Source: Halomonas salipaludis
GTDB taxonomy: Bacteria > Pseudomonadota > Gammaproteobacteria > Pseudomonadales > Halomonadaceae
DNA length: 64,000 nt
Direction of reading: 5' to 3'
Assembly: GCF_002286975.1 (NCBI RefSeq)
Contig: NZ_NSKB01000003.1
Location: 310,001 to 374,000, forward strand
Under the pieces are notes generated by a model, which did no database searches, had not been told where the DNA came from, and saw nothing but the letters and a program-made list of their open reading frames with translations. Positions 21,506-30,823 of this stretch are shown one piece after another (the first letter of the stretch is position 1; each line of letters starts with the position of its first letter). A program made the position numbers and the translations under genes.

Positions 21506-22291
21506 ATGTCGCTGGCCGCGGTAGTGATCGTCAAGAATGAAGCCGACAACCTGGCCGCCTGTCTGGAGACCCTGCGTTGGGTCGATGAACTGGTGGTGCT
21601 GGATGCCGGCAGCCAGGATGGCAGCGTCGAGATCGCCCGGCGCTACGCCGACAAGAATGCCGACAAGGTCGAGGTCAACGCCGACTGGCAGGGTTTCGGG
21701 GTCCAGCGCCAGCGCGCCGAGGCGCTGGTCGAGAGCGACTGGATCCTGATGGTCGATGCCGACGAGCGTGTCACCCCCGCATTGCGCGCCAGCATCGAGA
21801 AGGCGCTGGCTGGGGCGCCGGCGATCTATCGCGTGGCGCGCCTGTCGTGGTGCTTTGGCGCCTACATTCGTCACGCCGGTTGGTACCCCGACCGGGTCGC
21901 ACGGCTCTACCCGCGCGGGCGCGCCGGTTACGACAGTGCCCTGGTCCACGAGAAGCTTACCAACCCCGAGGGGCTGACGGTGCGCGACCTCGAGGGCGAC
22001 CTGCTGCACTTCACCTACCGCGACCTGCGTCACTACCTGGAGAAGTCGGCCCACTACGCCCAGGCCTGGGCCGAGCAGCGCGCCGCGCGGGGCAAGCGCG
22101 GCAGCCTGGCGGCGGGGATTGGCCATGGCCTGGGCTGCTTTCTGCGCATGTACCTGCTCAAGGCGGGGTTTCTCGACGGTCGCGCCGGGCTGCTACTGGC
22201 GCTGCTGTCGGCGCACTCGACCTTCGCCAAGTACGCCGACCTGTGGGTCAGGACCCGGACCGCGCCGCCTGACGATCCAGCAGCGCGCTGA
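21506..22291 (+). CDS. WaaE/KdtX-like family 2 glycosyltransferase
   Basis: A 261-residue GT2 glycosyltransferase with the cytosolic GT-A fold. Residues 1-12 (MSLAAVVIVKNE) begin the nucleotide-sugar domain, VLDAGSQDGS follows near 34, and the metal-binding DAD is in ILMVDADERV near 85. The sequence with HAGWYPDRVARLYPR resembles the WaaE/KdtX group, which adds beta-1,4-glucose to heptose I of the core. The start at 21506 has GAGGA 8 bases upstream; the open frame extends to 21368. Its end overlaps the converging GT9 gene by 44 bases. Confidence 0.85.
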   Translation: MSLAAVVIVKNEADNLAACLETLRWVDELVVLDAGSQDGSVEIARRYADKNADKVEVNADWQGFGVQRQRAEALVESDWILMVDADERVTPALRASIEKALAGAPAIYRVARLSWCFGAYIRHAGWYPDRVARLYPRGRAGYDSALVHEKLTNPEGLTVRDLEGDLLHFTYRDLRHYLEKSAHYAQAWAEQRAARGKRGSLAAGIGHGLGCFLRMYLLKAGFLDGRAGLLLALLSAHSTFAKYADLWVRTRTAPPDDPAAR

Positions 22292-23321
22292 TGCGCAGGG
22301 CGGCGTCGTTGAGGTCGATGCGCGACATGTCGCTCTCGCTGTCTTTACCGGGCGGTGGGCTGAAGGCCAGGCGCCGTTCGGCATCGTTGCAGGTTTGCCA
22401 GCGCAGCGGCGTCGATGAGCGTTTGGCCGGGTAGAAGCCGACCGTGGCCAGGTTCAGACAGCCGGCCACGTGAAGCGGGCCGGTGGAGCCGGCAATCAGC
22501 AGGTCGGCGGCGGCGAGGCCCTGGGCAAAGTCGCGCAGCGAATCACGCGACGGTACCAGCTGGGCGTCCAGGCCATGCTCACCGAGCGCCGCGCGGAGCG
22601 TCTCGGCGGCTGGTTGCTCGCCGGGGCCGAAGGTCAGCAGCCAGTGCGGCGAGGCCTGGGCGTGACGTGCGATAGCGCTGGCCAGGTGGGCGTACTGCTC
22701 GAGGTCCAGGTTGACCGCCGAGCCGCCGCTGCCCGGATGCAGGAAGACCCAGGGGCGGGCGAGGTCAAGGTCGAGGGCGGTGGCCAGACGTTTGCGCTCG
22801 GCGTCACGAGTCGCCGCATCGAGCGGCCAATAGGGCGGTGCCACCTGGGGTGGGGTGATGCCCAGTCGCGTCAGCAGCGCTGCGGCGAGCTCGAGGTTGT
22901 AGGCGTACTCGGGCCTGAGCGAGCGTGACCTGCGCTGCGCCAGGCGATGATTGTAGAATAGCTGCGCCCACTTGGTGGCCGGCGCCAGCCGTAGGGGGAT
23001 GCCAGCGCGAAAGCCCAGCCAGGCGATGCGCGGCGTCGAGAATAGCGTCAGCAGGGCGTCGAAGCGTGCCGCGCGCAGCTGCTCGAGCAGCTCGCGCTGG
23101 GCCTGGCGCGGGGCGCCGTCGCCGGGGTCGAGGAGTACCGCATCGATCCATGGGCAGGCATCGGCCAGCGGTGCGGTGTAGGCTGGCACCAGGGCGGTGA
23201 CATGCAGCGCGGCATCGGCCTGCTTGAGGCAGGCGAGTGCCGGCCAGGCGAGCATGAAGTCGCCGAGTTTATCGTTACGCACCACCAGTACGCGCCGCGG
23301 CGTTGCCTGAGGGGCGGTCAT
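22248..23321 (-). CDS. GT9-family (heptosyltransferase-like) glycosyltransferase
   Basis: A 357-residue GT-B enzyme of family 9. The N-terminus RRVLVVRNDKLGDFMLAWPAL is the family's first Rossmann strand, and AGSTGPLHVAG near residue 265 is the donor-binding motif. LHPGSGGS in the middle is also typical. It is probably an additional LPS-core heptosyl- or hexosyltransferase; the exact sugar cannot be told from sequence. The start at 23321 is used because the downstream sequence aligns from there. It diverges from the GT4 gene with fewer than 30 bases between starts, so the promoters must lie within the neighbouring coding sequences. Confidence 0.85.
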   Translation of the reverse strand: MTAPQATPRRVLVVRNDKLGDFMLAWPALACLKQADAALHVTALVPAYTAPLADACPWIDAVLLDPGDGAPRQAQRELLEQLRAARFDALLTLFSTPRIAWLGFRAGIPLRLAPATKWAQLFYNHRLAQRRSRSLRPEYAYNLELAAALLTRLGITPPQVAPPYWPLDAATRDAERKRLATALDLDLARPWVFLHPGSGGSAVNLDLEQYAHLASAIARHAQASPHWLLTFGPGEQPAAETLRAALGEHGLDAQLVPSRDSLRDFAQGLAAADLLIAGSTGPLHVAGCLNLATVGFYPAKRSSTPLRWQTCNDAERRLAFSPPPGKDSESDMSRIDLNDAALRISALLDRQAARSGS

Positions 23322-23348
23322 GGGAGAGTCGTCTTGTCGCACAAGGTC

Positions 23349-24470
23349 ATGCACATCTGCCTCTCGAGCGGCTGGGGTGGTCTGGAAATGTATCCCGCGC
23401 GGATTATACCCGAGCTGCAGCGCCAGGGCTGGGAGGTCCACGGCCTGGCGCTGGCCGGCTCACGGGTCGCCGATAGCCTCACGGTAGCAGGTGTGGCGCC
23501 GCTGTCGGTGGCGTCACGCGGCGGCGCACTGCTGGCCGTGGCGCGCATCCTGGGCTATCTGCAGCGCCATCGCATCCAGGTGCTGCACTGCCACAAGTCC
23601 TCGGACCTGCGCCTGGCCGCCCTGCTCAAGACGTTGCGGCCCAGCCTGCGGCTGTTCTTCACCGAGCACATGGGCGTGACCCGCCCCAAGAAGGGACTCT
23701 ACCATCGCTGGGCCTACGGCAAACTTAGCCGGCTATTCTCGATCAGCGAGGCCACCCGGGCGCGCAACCTCAAGGCCTTCGCGCTACCCCCGGAGCGCAT
23801 TCAGCGGCTCTACCTGGGCATCGATCCGGCGCCCTATGCCGCCCACGGCGACATTGACACGCTGCGTAGCGAGCTTGGCGCGCCGCCCGAGGCCCTGCTG
23901 ATCGGCCTGCCCGGGCGGCTGACGCCGGGCAAGGGCCAGGATATCTGGCTGGAGGCGCTGGCGCGACTCGCCGTACGCGCACCGGCCCTGCACTGGCACG
24001 CCGTGATGATCGGCGGTTTGCATGCCAGCGAAGGCAGCGACGAGCCCTATGTCGCCGAGCTCGAGGCCAAGGTGGCGGCGCTGGGGCTCGCTGAGCGGGT
24101 TGGCTTCAGCGGCTTTCGCGGCGACCTGCCGCGCTTGCTGAGGGCGCTGGATATCGTCTGCATTCCCTCCACCAACGAAGCCTTCGGGCTGACGGTGATC
24201 GAGGCGATGGCCGCCGGCCGTCCGGTCATCGGCGCCGACAGCGGCGCGATTCCCGAACTGCTAGACGACGCGGTTGGGCGCCTGGCCGCCCCCGACGACC
24301 CCGACGCCTGGGCGCAGCAGTTGGAGGCCCTGGCCGACGACCCCGTGCTGCGCCAGCGGCTGGGCGTGGCGGCGGAGGAGCGGGTACGCCGGGACTTCTC
24401 GTTGAGCGCCCATGTCGCGGCGCTATGTAACGCCTATGTGGCAGCCGACACCAGCAAGGAGGCAGCATGA
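23349..24470 (+). CDS. GT4-family glycosyltransferase
   Basis: A 373-residue GT-B glycosyltransferase of family 4. HICLSSGWGGLEMYP is the N-terminal glycine loop. GLPGRLTPGKGQDIWLEAL lies mid-protein, and the EX7E motif is NEAFGLTVIEAMAAG near residue 275. It resembles WaaG-type LPS-core transferases and likely adds a hexose. The start is uncertain: ATG at 23349 gives the usual N-terminus but has a poor ribosome site, while TTG at 23334, five codons upstream, has GGGAGAG at ideal spacing. Its stop overlaps the next gene (ATGA), indicating coupling. Confidence 0.87.
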   Translation: MHICLSSGWGGLEMYPARIIPELQRQGWEVHGLALAGSRVADSLTVAGVAPLSVASRGGALLAVARILGYLQRHRIQVLHCHKSSDLRLAALLKTLRPSLRLFFTEHMGVTRPKKGLYHRWAYGKLSRLFSISEATRARNLKAFALPPERIQRLYLGIDPAPYAAHGDIDTLRSELGAPPEALLIGLPGRLTPGKGQDIWLEALARLAVRAPALHWHAVMIGGLHASEGSDEPYVAELEAKVAALGLAERVGFSGFRGDLPRLLRALDIVCIPSTNEAFGLTVIEAMAAGRPVIGADSGAIPELLDDAVGRLAAPDDPDAWAQQLEALADDPVLRQRLGVAAEERVRRDFSLSAHVAALCNAYVAADTSKEAA

Positions 24471-25495
24471 AGGCCTGGGTGGAAAAAGGCGGCTATCTTA
24501 ATCATACCGGGCGCCGCTGGTTGTCGTGTCTGCATGTCGATAACGTGCGGCGCATCGTCGTGATCCGTCAGTGCGCCTTCGGTGACATGATGGCCACGCG
24601 GCCCTTTCTGGTCGAGCTGCGGCGATTCTTTCCCGGTGCGCACATCACGCTGAGCACCATCAGCCGCTATCAGTATGCGCTGCCGACCGACCTGGTCGAT
24701 GCGATACATGTGCTCGATACCGAAGAGCGGAGTGTGAGCGGCAAGTGGTCGCAGCTAAAGGCGCTTGGTGAGCCCGACGTGCTGTTCGATCTCGCCGATA
24801 CCGCCCGCTCGCGGCTGTTGACGCTGCTGACCCCGGCTCGCGTCAAGCTTGGTTTTCCCTATCGGCGTAGCTTCAACCGCCTGCTGTTCGATATCGGCAT
24901 TCTGCGTTCGGACTTTCACTACGAGGCAGAGGTGCTGCTCGACTTTCTCAAGATCATGGGCCACAAGCCTCAGTATCCGCTCGAATTCGCCATGCCTCGC
25001 CATTGTCGCGAGTCGGCGTGTCGACGGATCGTCTACTTTCCGTTCGCTGCAGTGGCCGAAAAGTCGCTATCGCCGGACTCGTGGTGCGAGGTGATCGAAC
25101 AGGCCGCACAGCGCTTGCCGCAGTTCGAGCACGTACTGCTCGAGGGTCACAAGGCGGAAGAGGGCGGTGCCTTTCTGGCCGAGGTGGTGGCCCGACATGC
25201 TCATGTTAGCGTCCAGCCGCGGCTCGATCTCGAGGCGCTTGGGCACTTCATGGCCGAGTCCAGTGTGCTGGTCTCCGGGGATACCGGCGTACGTAACCTG
25301 GCGTTGGCTACGCATACGCCGACGCTGGGAATTTTCTTCATGACGGTGCCGTTTCGCTACTGGCCGCGCTACGAGGATTGCCACGAGGCGGTGTTCCACC
25401 GCGATGGCCAGGTGCCGGGGCGGATGGATATCATCGCTGGCCTGGAAGGATTGCTGGCGCGACTCTATCCACCGAAGGAGATCGAGGAACGATAG
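24467..25495 (+). CDS. GT9-like glycosyltransferase with altered donor motif
   Basis: A 342-residue GT9-like protein. RRIVVIRQCAFGDMMATRPFL near residue 28 is the GT9 N-terminal motif after an unusual ~27-residue leader. The C-terminal motif reads SGDTGVRNLALA: most family members have GDTGPxH, so the usual His is replaced by Arg-Asn here. This may mean a different donor or a changed mechanism. Coupled to the GT4 gene by an ATGA overlap, it is probably another LPS-core enzyme. The end overlaps kdkA, which converges, by 31 bases. Confidence 0.78.
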   Translation: MKAWVEKGGYLNHTGRRWLSCLHVDNVRRIVVIRQCAFGDMMATRPFLVELRRFFPGAHITLSTISRYQYALPTDLVDAIHVLDTEERSVSGKWSQLKALGEPDVLFDLADTARSRLLTLLTPARVKLGFPYRRSFNRLLFDIGILRSDFHYEAEVLLDFLKIMGHKPQYPLEFAMPRHCRESACRRIVYFPFAAVAEKSLSPDSWCEVIEQAAQRLPQFEHVLLEGHKAEEGGAFLAEVVARHAHVSVQPRLDLEALGHFMAESSVLVSGDTGVRNLALATHTPTLGIFFMTVPFRYWPRYEDCHEAVFHRDGQVPGRMDIIAGLEGLLARLYPPKEIEER

Positions 25496-26184
25496 CCGCG
25501 GCGAATCGCCTCCATGGCTGCTGGTGGGGCGTCGAACTTGGCCAGCGAGCGCGCCAGGCGGTCGAGATTGGCGGCCCGCCAGGCGCCGGGCTGGCGCAGC
25601 CGGCAGCGATCGAGATCGATCAACCATACCTGGTCTGCCGCGTCGACCAGCAGGTTGCGGGCGTTGAGGTCGACATGGTCGAGGCCGGCGGCATGGAAGC
25701 GTGCAACGCTGGCGCCGACCCGCTCCAGCAGTGTGGCGTCGGCATCAGCCAGCCGCTCGGCCAGCGCCCGTGTGCCGGCCAGCCGCACGGTGATCAGCGC
25801 TGCCCGGTAGCTCAGGCCGTGCCGCCAGACACAGGCCGCCACCGGCGGTGGCACCGGCAGACCGCGGGCGTGGAGTTCGGCGGTGAGGCGCAGCTCGCGG
25901 AAGGCGCGGGTTCGTTCCAGGCCGGTCCACAGGTAGCGATCGCGGATGACGCGGCCGACCAGGCCGCCGCGGCGATAGTGACGCAGCACCCACTGCTGTG
26001 AGCCGGCCTGCACGAACAGGCTGGTGCCGCGTCCGGGTGCCTCGCCGACCACGCCGCCGTGCTGGCGCCAATAGGCGGGGGAGAACAGCGCGGGGTCGAT
26101 TTGTGAGGCAGGCAAGGCGTCACATACACTGTGCGCATCATATAGAATGAACGTTTTCGCCGCCTGGAACCTTGCCAACTGCAT
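25465..26184 (-). CDS. kdkA: 3-deoxy-D-manno-octulosonic acid (Kdo) kinase
   Basis: A 239-residue protein-kinase-fold enzyme of the KdkA/WaaP group, which phosphorylates Kdo in lipid A-Kdo. Visible blocks are GRGTSLFVQ, WVLRHYRRGGL (ATP-site Lys replaced by Arg), the catalytic loop HVDLNARNLLVD and the metal motif LIDLDRC, all close to Haemophilus KdkA. Such kinases usually occur with a WaaA that adds a single Kdo. The start at 26184 has AGAGGA at 6-base spacing. Its ATG and the ATG of the divergent gene share the tetramer CATG at 26182-26185. Confidence 0.9.
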   Translation of the reverse strand: MQLARFQAAKTFILYDAHSVCDALPASQIDPALFSPAYWRQHGGVVGEAPGRGTSLFVQAGSQQWVLRHYRRGGLVGRVIRDRYLWTGLERTRAFRELRLTAELHARGLPVPPPVAACVWRHGLSYRAALITVRLAGTRALAERLADADATLLERVGASVARFHAAGLDHVDLNARNLLVDAADQVWLIDLDRCRLRQPGAWRAANLDRLARSLAKFDAPPAAMEAIRRGYRSSISFGG

Positions 26185-27259
26185 GAAGCGTCCTCTACCC
26201 GCCCAGCCCCGCCATATCGGCATCCTGCGCCTGTCGGCGCTGGGCGATGTGTGTAATCTGGTACCCACCGTGCGTGCCTTGCAGCGCCAGTGGCCCGAGG
26301 CGCGCATCACCTGGATCATCGGCAAGGGCGAGCACAGTCTACTGGCGGGCCTGTCCGGGGTCGAGTTCGTGGTCTACGACAAGGCCTCTGGCCTGGCCGG
26401 CATGCGCGCGCTGTGGCGCGAGCTCGCCGAGACGCGCTTCGACGTGCTGCTGCACATGCAGCAGGCGATCCGCGCCAGCCTGCTGTCGCTTGGGCTCAAG
26501 GCCGCAGTGCGGGTGGGCTACGACAGGGCTCGTGCCAAGGACGCCCAGCACTGGTTCACCCATCGTCAGCTGCCGCCGCACCCGCGCGCCCACGTGGTCG
26601 AATCGTTCATGGACTTCGCGTGCCTGCTCGGCGTCGAGGATACCCGCCTCGAGTGGCGGCTCAGCGTGCCGGATGCCGCCTTCGAAGAAGCCCGACGGCT
26701 GAGTGCCGGGCGCCACTACCTGGTGGTAAGCCCATGCAGCAGCGTGAGGGTGCGCAACTTCCGTAACTGGTCGGCGGCGGGCTTTGCCGCAGTGATCGAG
26801 CACGCCTGGCAGCAGTATGGCCTGGTTACTCTGCTCACCGGCAGCGGCACCGCCAAGGAGCGCGAGATGTGCGAGCGTATCGCCGCCCTGGTGCCGGACC
26901 GCGAGGCGCTGGTCGACGCTGTCGGCCAGCTGTCGCTGAAGGGGCTGCTGGCGCTGATCGACGAGGCCCAGGCGGTGATCGCCCCGGACTCTGGCCCGGT
27001 GCATATGGCCAATGCCTTGAATACGCCGGTGATCGGCCTCTACGCCACCTCCAACCTGCAGCGTACCGGGCCCTATTGCTGGCGCCATCTGGCGGTGGAC
27101 CGTTACCCACAGGCAGTCGCGCAGTTTCTGCACAAGGACGTCGAGACGCTCGGCTGGGGCGAGCGCGTGCGCCACCCCGACGCCATGTCACTGATCGCCG
27201 CCGACGACGTCATCGACCGTTTGGACACCCTGCTCTCGGAGCCCCGTGATGAAACTTGA
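26183..27259 (+). CDS. GT9-family heptosyltransferase (WaaC/WaaQ-like)
   Basis: A 358-residue GT9 enzyme with [21 protein letters not shown] at the N-terminus, [17 protein letters not shown] in the middle and the donor motif [13 protein letters not shown] near residue 270. It is a candidate for heptosyltransferase I, since waaF is present and no other clear WaaC is in the window, but WaaQ or a related role is possible. The start is uncertain: ATG at 26183 is used; 26147 is also open and lies within kdkA. Neither has a good ribosome site. Its end overlaps hldE by 11 bases. Confidence 0.82.
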   Translation: MKRPLPAQPRHIGILRLSALGDVCNLVPTVRALQRQWPEARITWIIGKGEHSLLAGLSGVEFVVYDKASGLAGMRALWRELAETRFDVLLHMQQAIRASLLSLGLKAAVRVGYDRARAKDAQHWFTHRQLPPHPRAHVVESFMDFACLLGVEDTRLEWRLSVPDAAFEEARRLSAGRHYLVVSPCSSVRVRNFRNWSAAGFAAVIEHAWQQYGLVTLLTGSGTAKEREMCERIAALVPDREALVDAVGQLSLKGLLALIDEAQAVIAPDSGPVHMANALNTPVIGLYATSNLQRTGPYCWRHLAVDRYPQAVAQFLHKDVETLGWGERVRHPDAMSLIAADDVIDRLDTLLSEPRDET

Positions 27260-28679
27260 CCTCACCGCCCTGGAACATGCCCGCGTGCTGGTGGTCGGCG
27301 ATGCCATGCTCGACCGCTATTGGCACGGTGGCACCTCGCGGATCTCCCCCGAGGCGCCGGTGCCGGTGGTGCGCGTCGACGAGGCCGACGACCGCCCCGG
27401 TGGCGCCGCCAACGTGGCGCTCAATATCGCCTCGCTGGGTGGCCATGCCGGCCTCGCCGGCCTGGTCGGCGACGACGCCAACGCCGACCTGCTCACTGCC
27501 CGCCTCGAAGATGCCGGAGTGAGTACTCACTTCCAGCGCAGCGCTGAAATACCCACAATCACCAAGCTGCGCGTGATGAGCCGCAACCAGCAGCTGATTC
27601 GTCTCGATTTCGAGCAGGGGCTCGGTGAGGTGGATACCTCGGCCTTGCTGGCCCAGGTCGAGGCGGTGCTGGACGACGTCGACCTGGTGATCCTCTCCGA
27701 CTACGGCAAGGGCACGCTCAATCGCATCGAGGAACTGATCGCGCTGGTGCGCGGTGCCGGCAAGCGCGTGCTGGTCGACCCCAAGGGCAACGATTTTCGC
27801 CGCTACCGCGGCGCCAGCGTCATCACCCCCAATCTCACCGAGTTCGAGGCAGTGGTTGGCGCCTGCCGCAGCGATGAAGAGCTGGCGGCCAAGGGCGAAG
27901 CGCTACGCGCCGAGCTCGAGCTGGAGGCGCTGTTGATCACCCGCAGCGAAAAAGGCATGACGCTGATTCGTGGCGATCACGCGCCGCTGCACCTGCCGAC
28001 CCGCGCCCGCGAAGTGTTCGACGTCACCGGCGCCGGCGATACCGTGATCGGCGTGCTCGGCCTGGCGCTGGCCGCCGACCACGGCTTCGCCGAGGCCATG
28101 ACCCTGGCCAACCTGGCCGCCGGCCTGGTGGTGGCCAAGCCGGGTACCGCGACACTGTCGATCGCCGAGCTTTACACCGCCGTGCATGGCGACAAGCTCG
28201 CCGAGTTCGGGGTGATCGACGAAACACCGCTGGTCGAGGCGGTGCGCGCCGCCCAGGCCCGTGGCGAGCGGGTGGTGATGACCAACGGCTGCTTCGACAT
28301 CCTCCACGCCGGCCACGTTGCCTACCTGGAGCACGCCCGCCAGCTCGGCGACCGCCTGATCGTGGCGGTCAACGACGACGCCTCCATCGGGCGCCTCAAG
28401 GGCCCCAAGCGCCCCATCAACCCGCTGGTGCGGCGCATGCAGGTACTCTCCGGCCTCGGCGCCGTGGACTGGGTGGTGCCCTTCGGCGAAGACACCCCGC
28501 AGCGCCTGATCGAGGCAGTATTGCCGGATATCCTGGTCAAGGGCGGCGACTACCGGCCCGAGGATATCGCCGGCGGCCAGGCGGTGCGTGACGCCGGCGG
28601 CGAGGTGCGCGTGCTGGGCTTCGAGGATGGCGTCTCGACCACCGCCATGATCTCCACCATTCTCGATCGCGAGCGCTGA
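27249..28679 (+). CDS. hldE: Bifunctional heptose-7-phosphate kinase / heptose-1-phosphate adenylyltransferase HldE
   Basis: A 476-residue fusion enzyme for two steps of ADP-heptose synthesis. Residues 1-~320 are a ribokinase-type kinase with [11 protein letters not shown] and the catalytic [11 protein letters not shown]. Residues ~340-476 are a nucleotidyltransferase with [17 protein letters not shown]. With GmhB and HldD it covers the pathway from sedoheptulose 7-phosphate except the GmhA isomerase, which is not in this window. The ATG at 27249 follows GTG at 27246; GGAG lies about 8 bases upstream. It is coupled to waaA (TGATG). Confidence 0.97.
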   Translation: MKLDLTALEHARVLVVGDAMLDRYWHGGTSRISPEAPVPVVRVDEADDRPGGAANVALNIASLGGHAGLAGLVGDDANADLLTARLEDAGVSTHFQRSAEIPTITKLRVMSRNQQLIRLDFEQGLGEVDTSALLAQVEAVLDDVDLVILSDYGKGTLNRIEELIALVRGAGKRVLVDPKGNDFRRYRGASVITPNLTEFEAVVGACRSDEELAAKGEALRAELELEALLITRSEKGMTLIRGDHAPLHLPTRAREVFDVTGAGDTVIGVLGLALAADHGFAEAMTLANLAAGLVVAKPGTATLSIAELYTAVHGDKLAEFGVIDETPLVEAVRAAQARGERVVMTNGCFDILHAGHVAYLEHARQLGDRLIVAVNDDASIGRLKGPKRPINPLVRRMQVLSGLGAVDWVVPFGEDTPQRLIEAVLPDILVKGGDYRPEDIAGGQAVRDAGGEVRVLGFEDGVSTTAMISTILDRER

Positions 28680-29968
28680 TGGCGGCGGCGGGCAAGCCCT
28701 GGGCGCGGTGGCTCTATTCGCTGGCACTGGCGCTGCTGACGCCGCTGGTGTGGCGCCGGGTGTGGCGCGAGCAGCGCCCCGCTCGGCCGCGCCGCGAGCG
28801 GCTGGGGCTGATCGAGGCGCCGCCCGGCCCCGGCCTGTGGCTGCACTGCGCCTCGCTGGGCGAGGTGATCGCCGCCCGGCCGCTGATCGAGGCGCTGCTC
28901 GACGACTACCCCGGCCATCACCTCACGGTTACCACCATGACCGCCACCGGCGCCGAACGCGTCGAGGCGCTGCGCCGTGACGCGGGCCTGGCGGCGCGGC
29001 TTCACCACCGCTTCCTGCCCCTGGACTACCCCGGGGCGACGCGGCGCTTTCTGGCGCGGCTGGTGCCGCAGATGGCGATCATCTTCGAAACCGAGCTGTG
29101 GCCCAACCTGCTGGCCGCCTGCCGCCGACAGGGCGTACCGCTGGCGGTGGTCAACGGCCGGCTCTCGCCGCAGGCCTTTGCGCGCTACCGGCGAATCCGG
29201 CCGCTGATGCAGGACGCACTGTGCGGGGTCGACTGGCTGGCCGCCAAGTCGGCGGAGGATCTTGCCCGCTTCCGGGCGCTGGGCATGGCCGCCGAACGCA
29301 GCCAGGCGGTAGGCTCGCTGAAGTTCGATATCAGCGTGGCGCCTGAGCTGCGCAGCGCGGCACAGGCGCTGCGCACGCAGTTCGGCAACCGGCCGGTATG
29401 GATCGCCGGCTCCACCCACCCGGGAGAGGACGAGCAGCTGCTCGAGGCTCATGCACTGCTGCGCCGTGCTCACCCCGACGCCCTGCTGATCCTGGTGCCC
29501 CGTCATCCGCAGCGCTTCGCGGCGGTGGCAGCGCTGTGCGCGGCGCAGGGCATGTCGGTGCCGCGCCGCTCGCAGGGGCAGTTGCCGAGCCAGGATGACG
29601 CCGTCTATCTGGGCGATACCCTGGGTGAGCTCACCCTGCTCTACGGTGCGGCCGACCTGGCCTTCGTCGGCGGCAGCCTGGTGCCGGTGGGCGGCCACAA
29701 CCTGCTCGAGCCGGCGGCGATGGGTATCCCGGTGCTGAGCGGCGAACAGTTGGCCAACTTCACGGATGTGGCCGAGGTACTCGATGACGCTGGGGCGCTG
29801 GTGCGGGTGGCCGACGCCAAGGCGCTGGCCACCACGCTGGCCGCACTGTTCAAGGATGACGCCGAGCGGCTGCGGCTGGGCGAGGCCGGCCAGCGGGTCG
29901 TAGCGGCCAACCGTGGCGCCTTGGCGAGCACCCGGCAGGGCTTGGCGCGGCTGCTGGATAGTCAGTAA
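28679..29968 (+). CDS. waaA: Kdo transferase WaaA (KdtA)
   Basis: A 429-residue inner-membrane-attached GT30 enzyme that moves Kdo from CMP-Kdo to the lipid A precursor. An N-terminal hydrophobic anchor (~residues 10-25) is followed by LHCASLGEVIAARPLIEAL, containing the catalytic-base Glu, then FETELWPN near 140 and GGSLVPVGGHNLLEPAA near 335. The start overlaps the hldE stop by one base. Because a Kdo kinase gene is in the same cluster, a single-Kdo (monofunctional) enzyme is the best guess. It converges on rpiA with 8 bases between stop codons. Confidence 0.96.
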   Translation: MAAAGKPWARWLYSLALALLTPLVWRRVWREQRPARPRRERLGLIEAPPGPGLWLHCASLGEVIAARPLIEALLDDYPGHHLTVTTMTATGAERVEALRRDAGLAARLHHRFLPLDYPGATRRFLARLVPQMAIIFETELWPNLLAACRRQGVPLAVVNGRLSPQAFARYRRIRPLMQDALCGVDWLAAKSAEDLARFRALGMAAERSQAVGSLKFDISVAPELRSAAQALRTQFGNRPVWIAGSTHPGEDEQLLEAHALLRRAHPDALLILVPRHPQRFAAVAALCAAQGMSVPRRSQGQLPSQDDAVYLGDTLGELTLLYGAADLAFVGGSLVPVGGHNLLEPAAMGIPVLSGEQLANFTDVAEVLDDAGALVRVADAKALATTLAALFKDDAERLRLGEAGQRVVAANRGALASTRQGLARLLDSQ

Positions 29969-29976
29969 GTGTTCGC

Positions 29977-30654
29977 TTACTCGATGGGCGTCAGCCGCTC
30001 GACGCCATGCGTATCGCCCAGCAGCAGCACGTCGGCACCGCGGGCGGCGAACAGGCCGTTGGTGACCACCCCGACGATGGCGTTGAGGCGCGCCTCCATG
30101 GCCAGCGGGTCATCGATCATGAAGTCGAAGCAGTCGATGATCTGGTTGCCGTTGTCGGTGACCACCCCCTGGCGATACACCGGGTCTGCGCCGAGCTTGA
30201 CCAGCTCGCGGGCCACGTAGGAGCGCGCCATGGGGATCACCTCCACCGGTAGAGGGAAGGCGCCGAGGCGGGCCACCCGTTTGGAAGCGTCGGCGATGCA
30301 GATGAAGCGCTCGCTGCAGGCGGCGACGATCTTCTCGCGGGTCAGCGCCGCGCCGCCGCCCTTGATCATGTGTAGGTGAGCGTTCACTTCGTCTGCACCA
30401 TCGATATAGAAAGGCACGCTGCCGACCTCGTTGAGCTCGAAGACCTCGATATCATGGCCCCGCAGGCGCTCGGCGCTGGCCTCGGAGCTGGCCACGGCAC
30501 CCTTGAACTCGTCGCGTAGTTCGGCCAGGCGGTCGATGAAAAGGTTGGCGGTGGAGCCGGTGCCGATGCCGAGTACGGTGCTGCGGGCGAGATGCGGACG
30601 GATTTCATCGATGGCGGCGGCGGCCACGGCGTCCTTGAGTTCGTCTTGGGTCAT
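29977..30654 (-). CDS. rpiA: Ribose-5-phosphate isomerase A
   Basis: A 225-residue enzyme interconverting ribose 5-phosphate and ribulose 5-phosphate. Signature blocks are GIGTGSTAN (residues ~29-37), YIDGADEVN (~83) and [13 protein letters not shown] (~95) with the catalytic Glu. Length matches the family. It is divergent from ilvA, an arrangement also found in E. coli relatives (rpiA/ilvA in many gammaproteobacteria). No clear ribosome site is seen before the ATG. Confidence 0.96.
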   Translation of the reverse strand: MTQDELKDAVAAAAIDEIRPHLARSTVLGIGTGSTANLFIDRLAELRDEFKGAVASSEASAERLRGHDIEVFELNEVGSVPFYIDGADEVNAHLHMIKGGGAALTREKIVAACSERFICIADASKRVARLGAFPLPVEVIPMARSYVARELVKLGADPVYRQGVVTDNGNQIIDCFDFMIDDPLAMEARLNAIVGVVTNGLFAARGADVLLLGDTHGVERLTPIE

Positions 30655-30823
30655 GGGAGTTGGTCGCGGCTGGTGAATGTAGGCGCCGCCAGTATACGTC
30701 AGCCACCTGCCACTGTGGATGGCGCGCTGGACGCCGGGGCGGCGGGAATGCTACCAATAGGGGTTTTCTCCGCCGTTTGCGGTTTGCGCTGCCGCGCTGC
30801 GTTATTCCCATCAGGACACCAGG

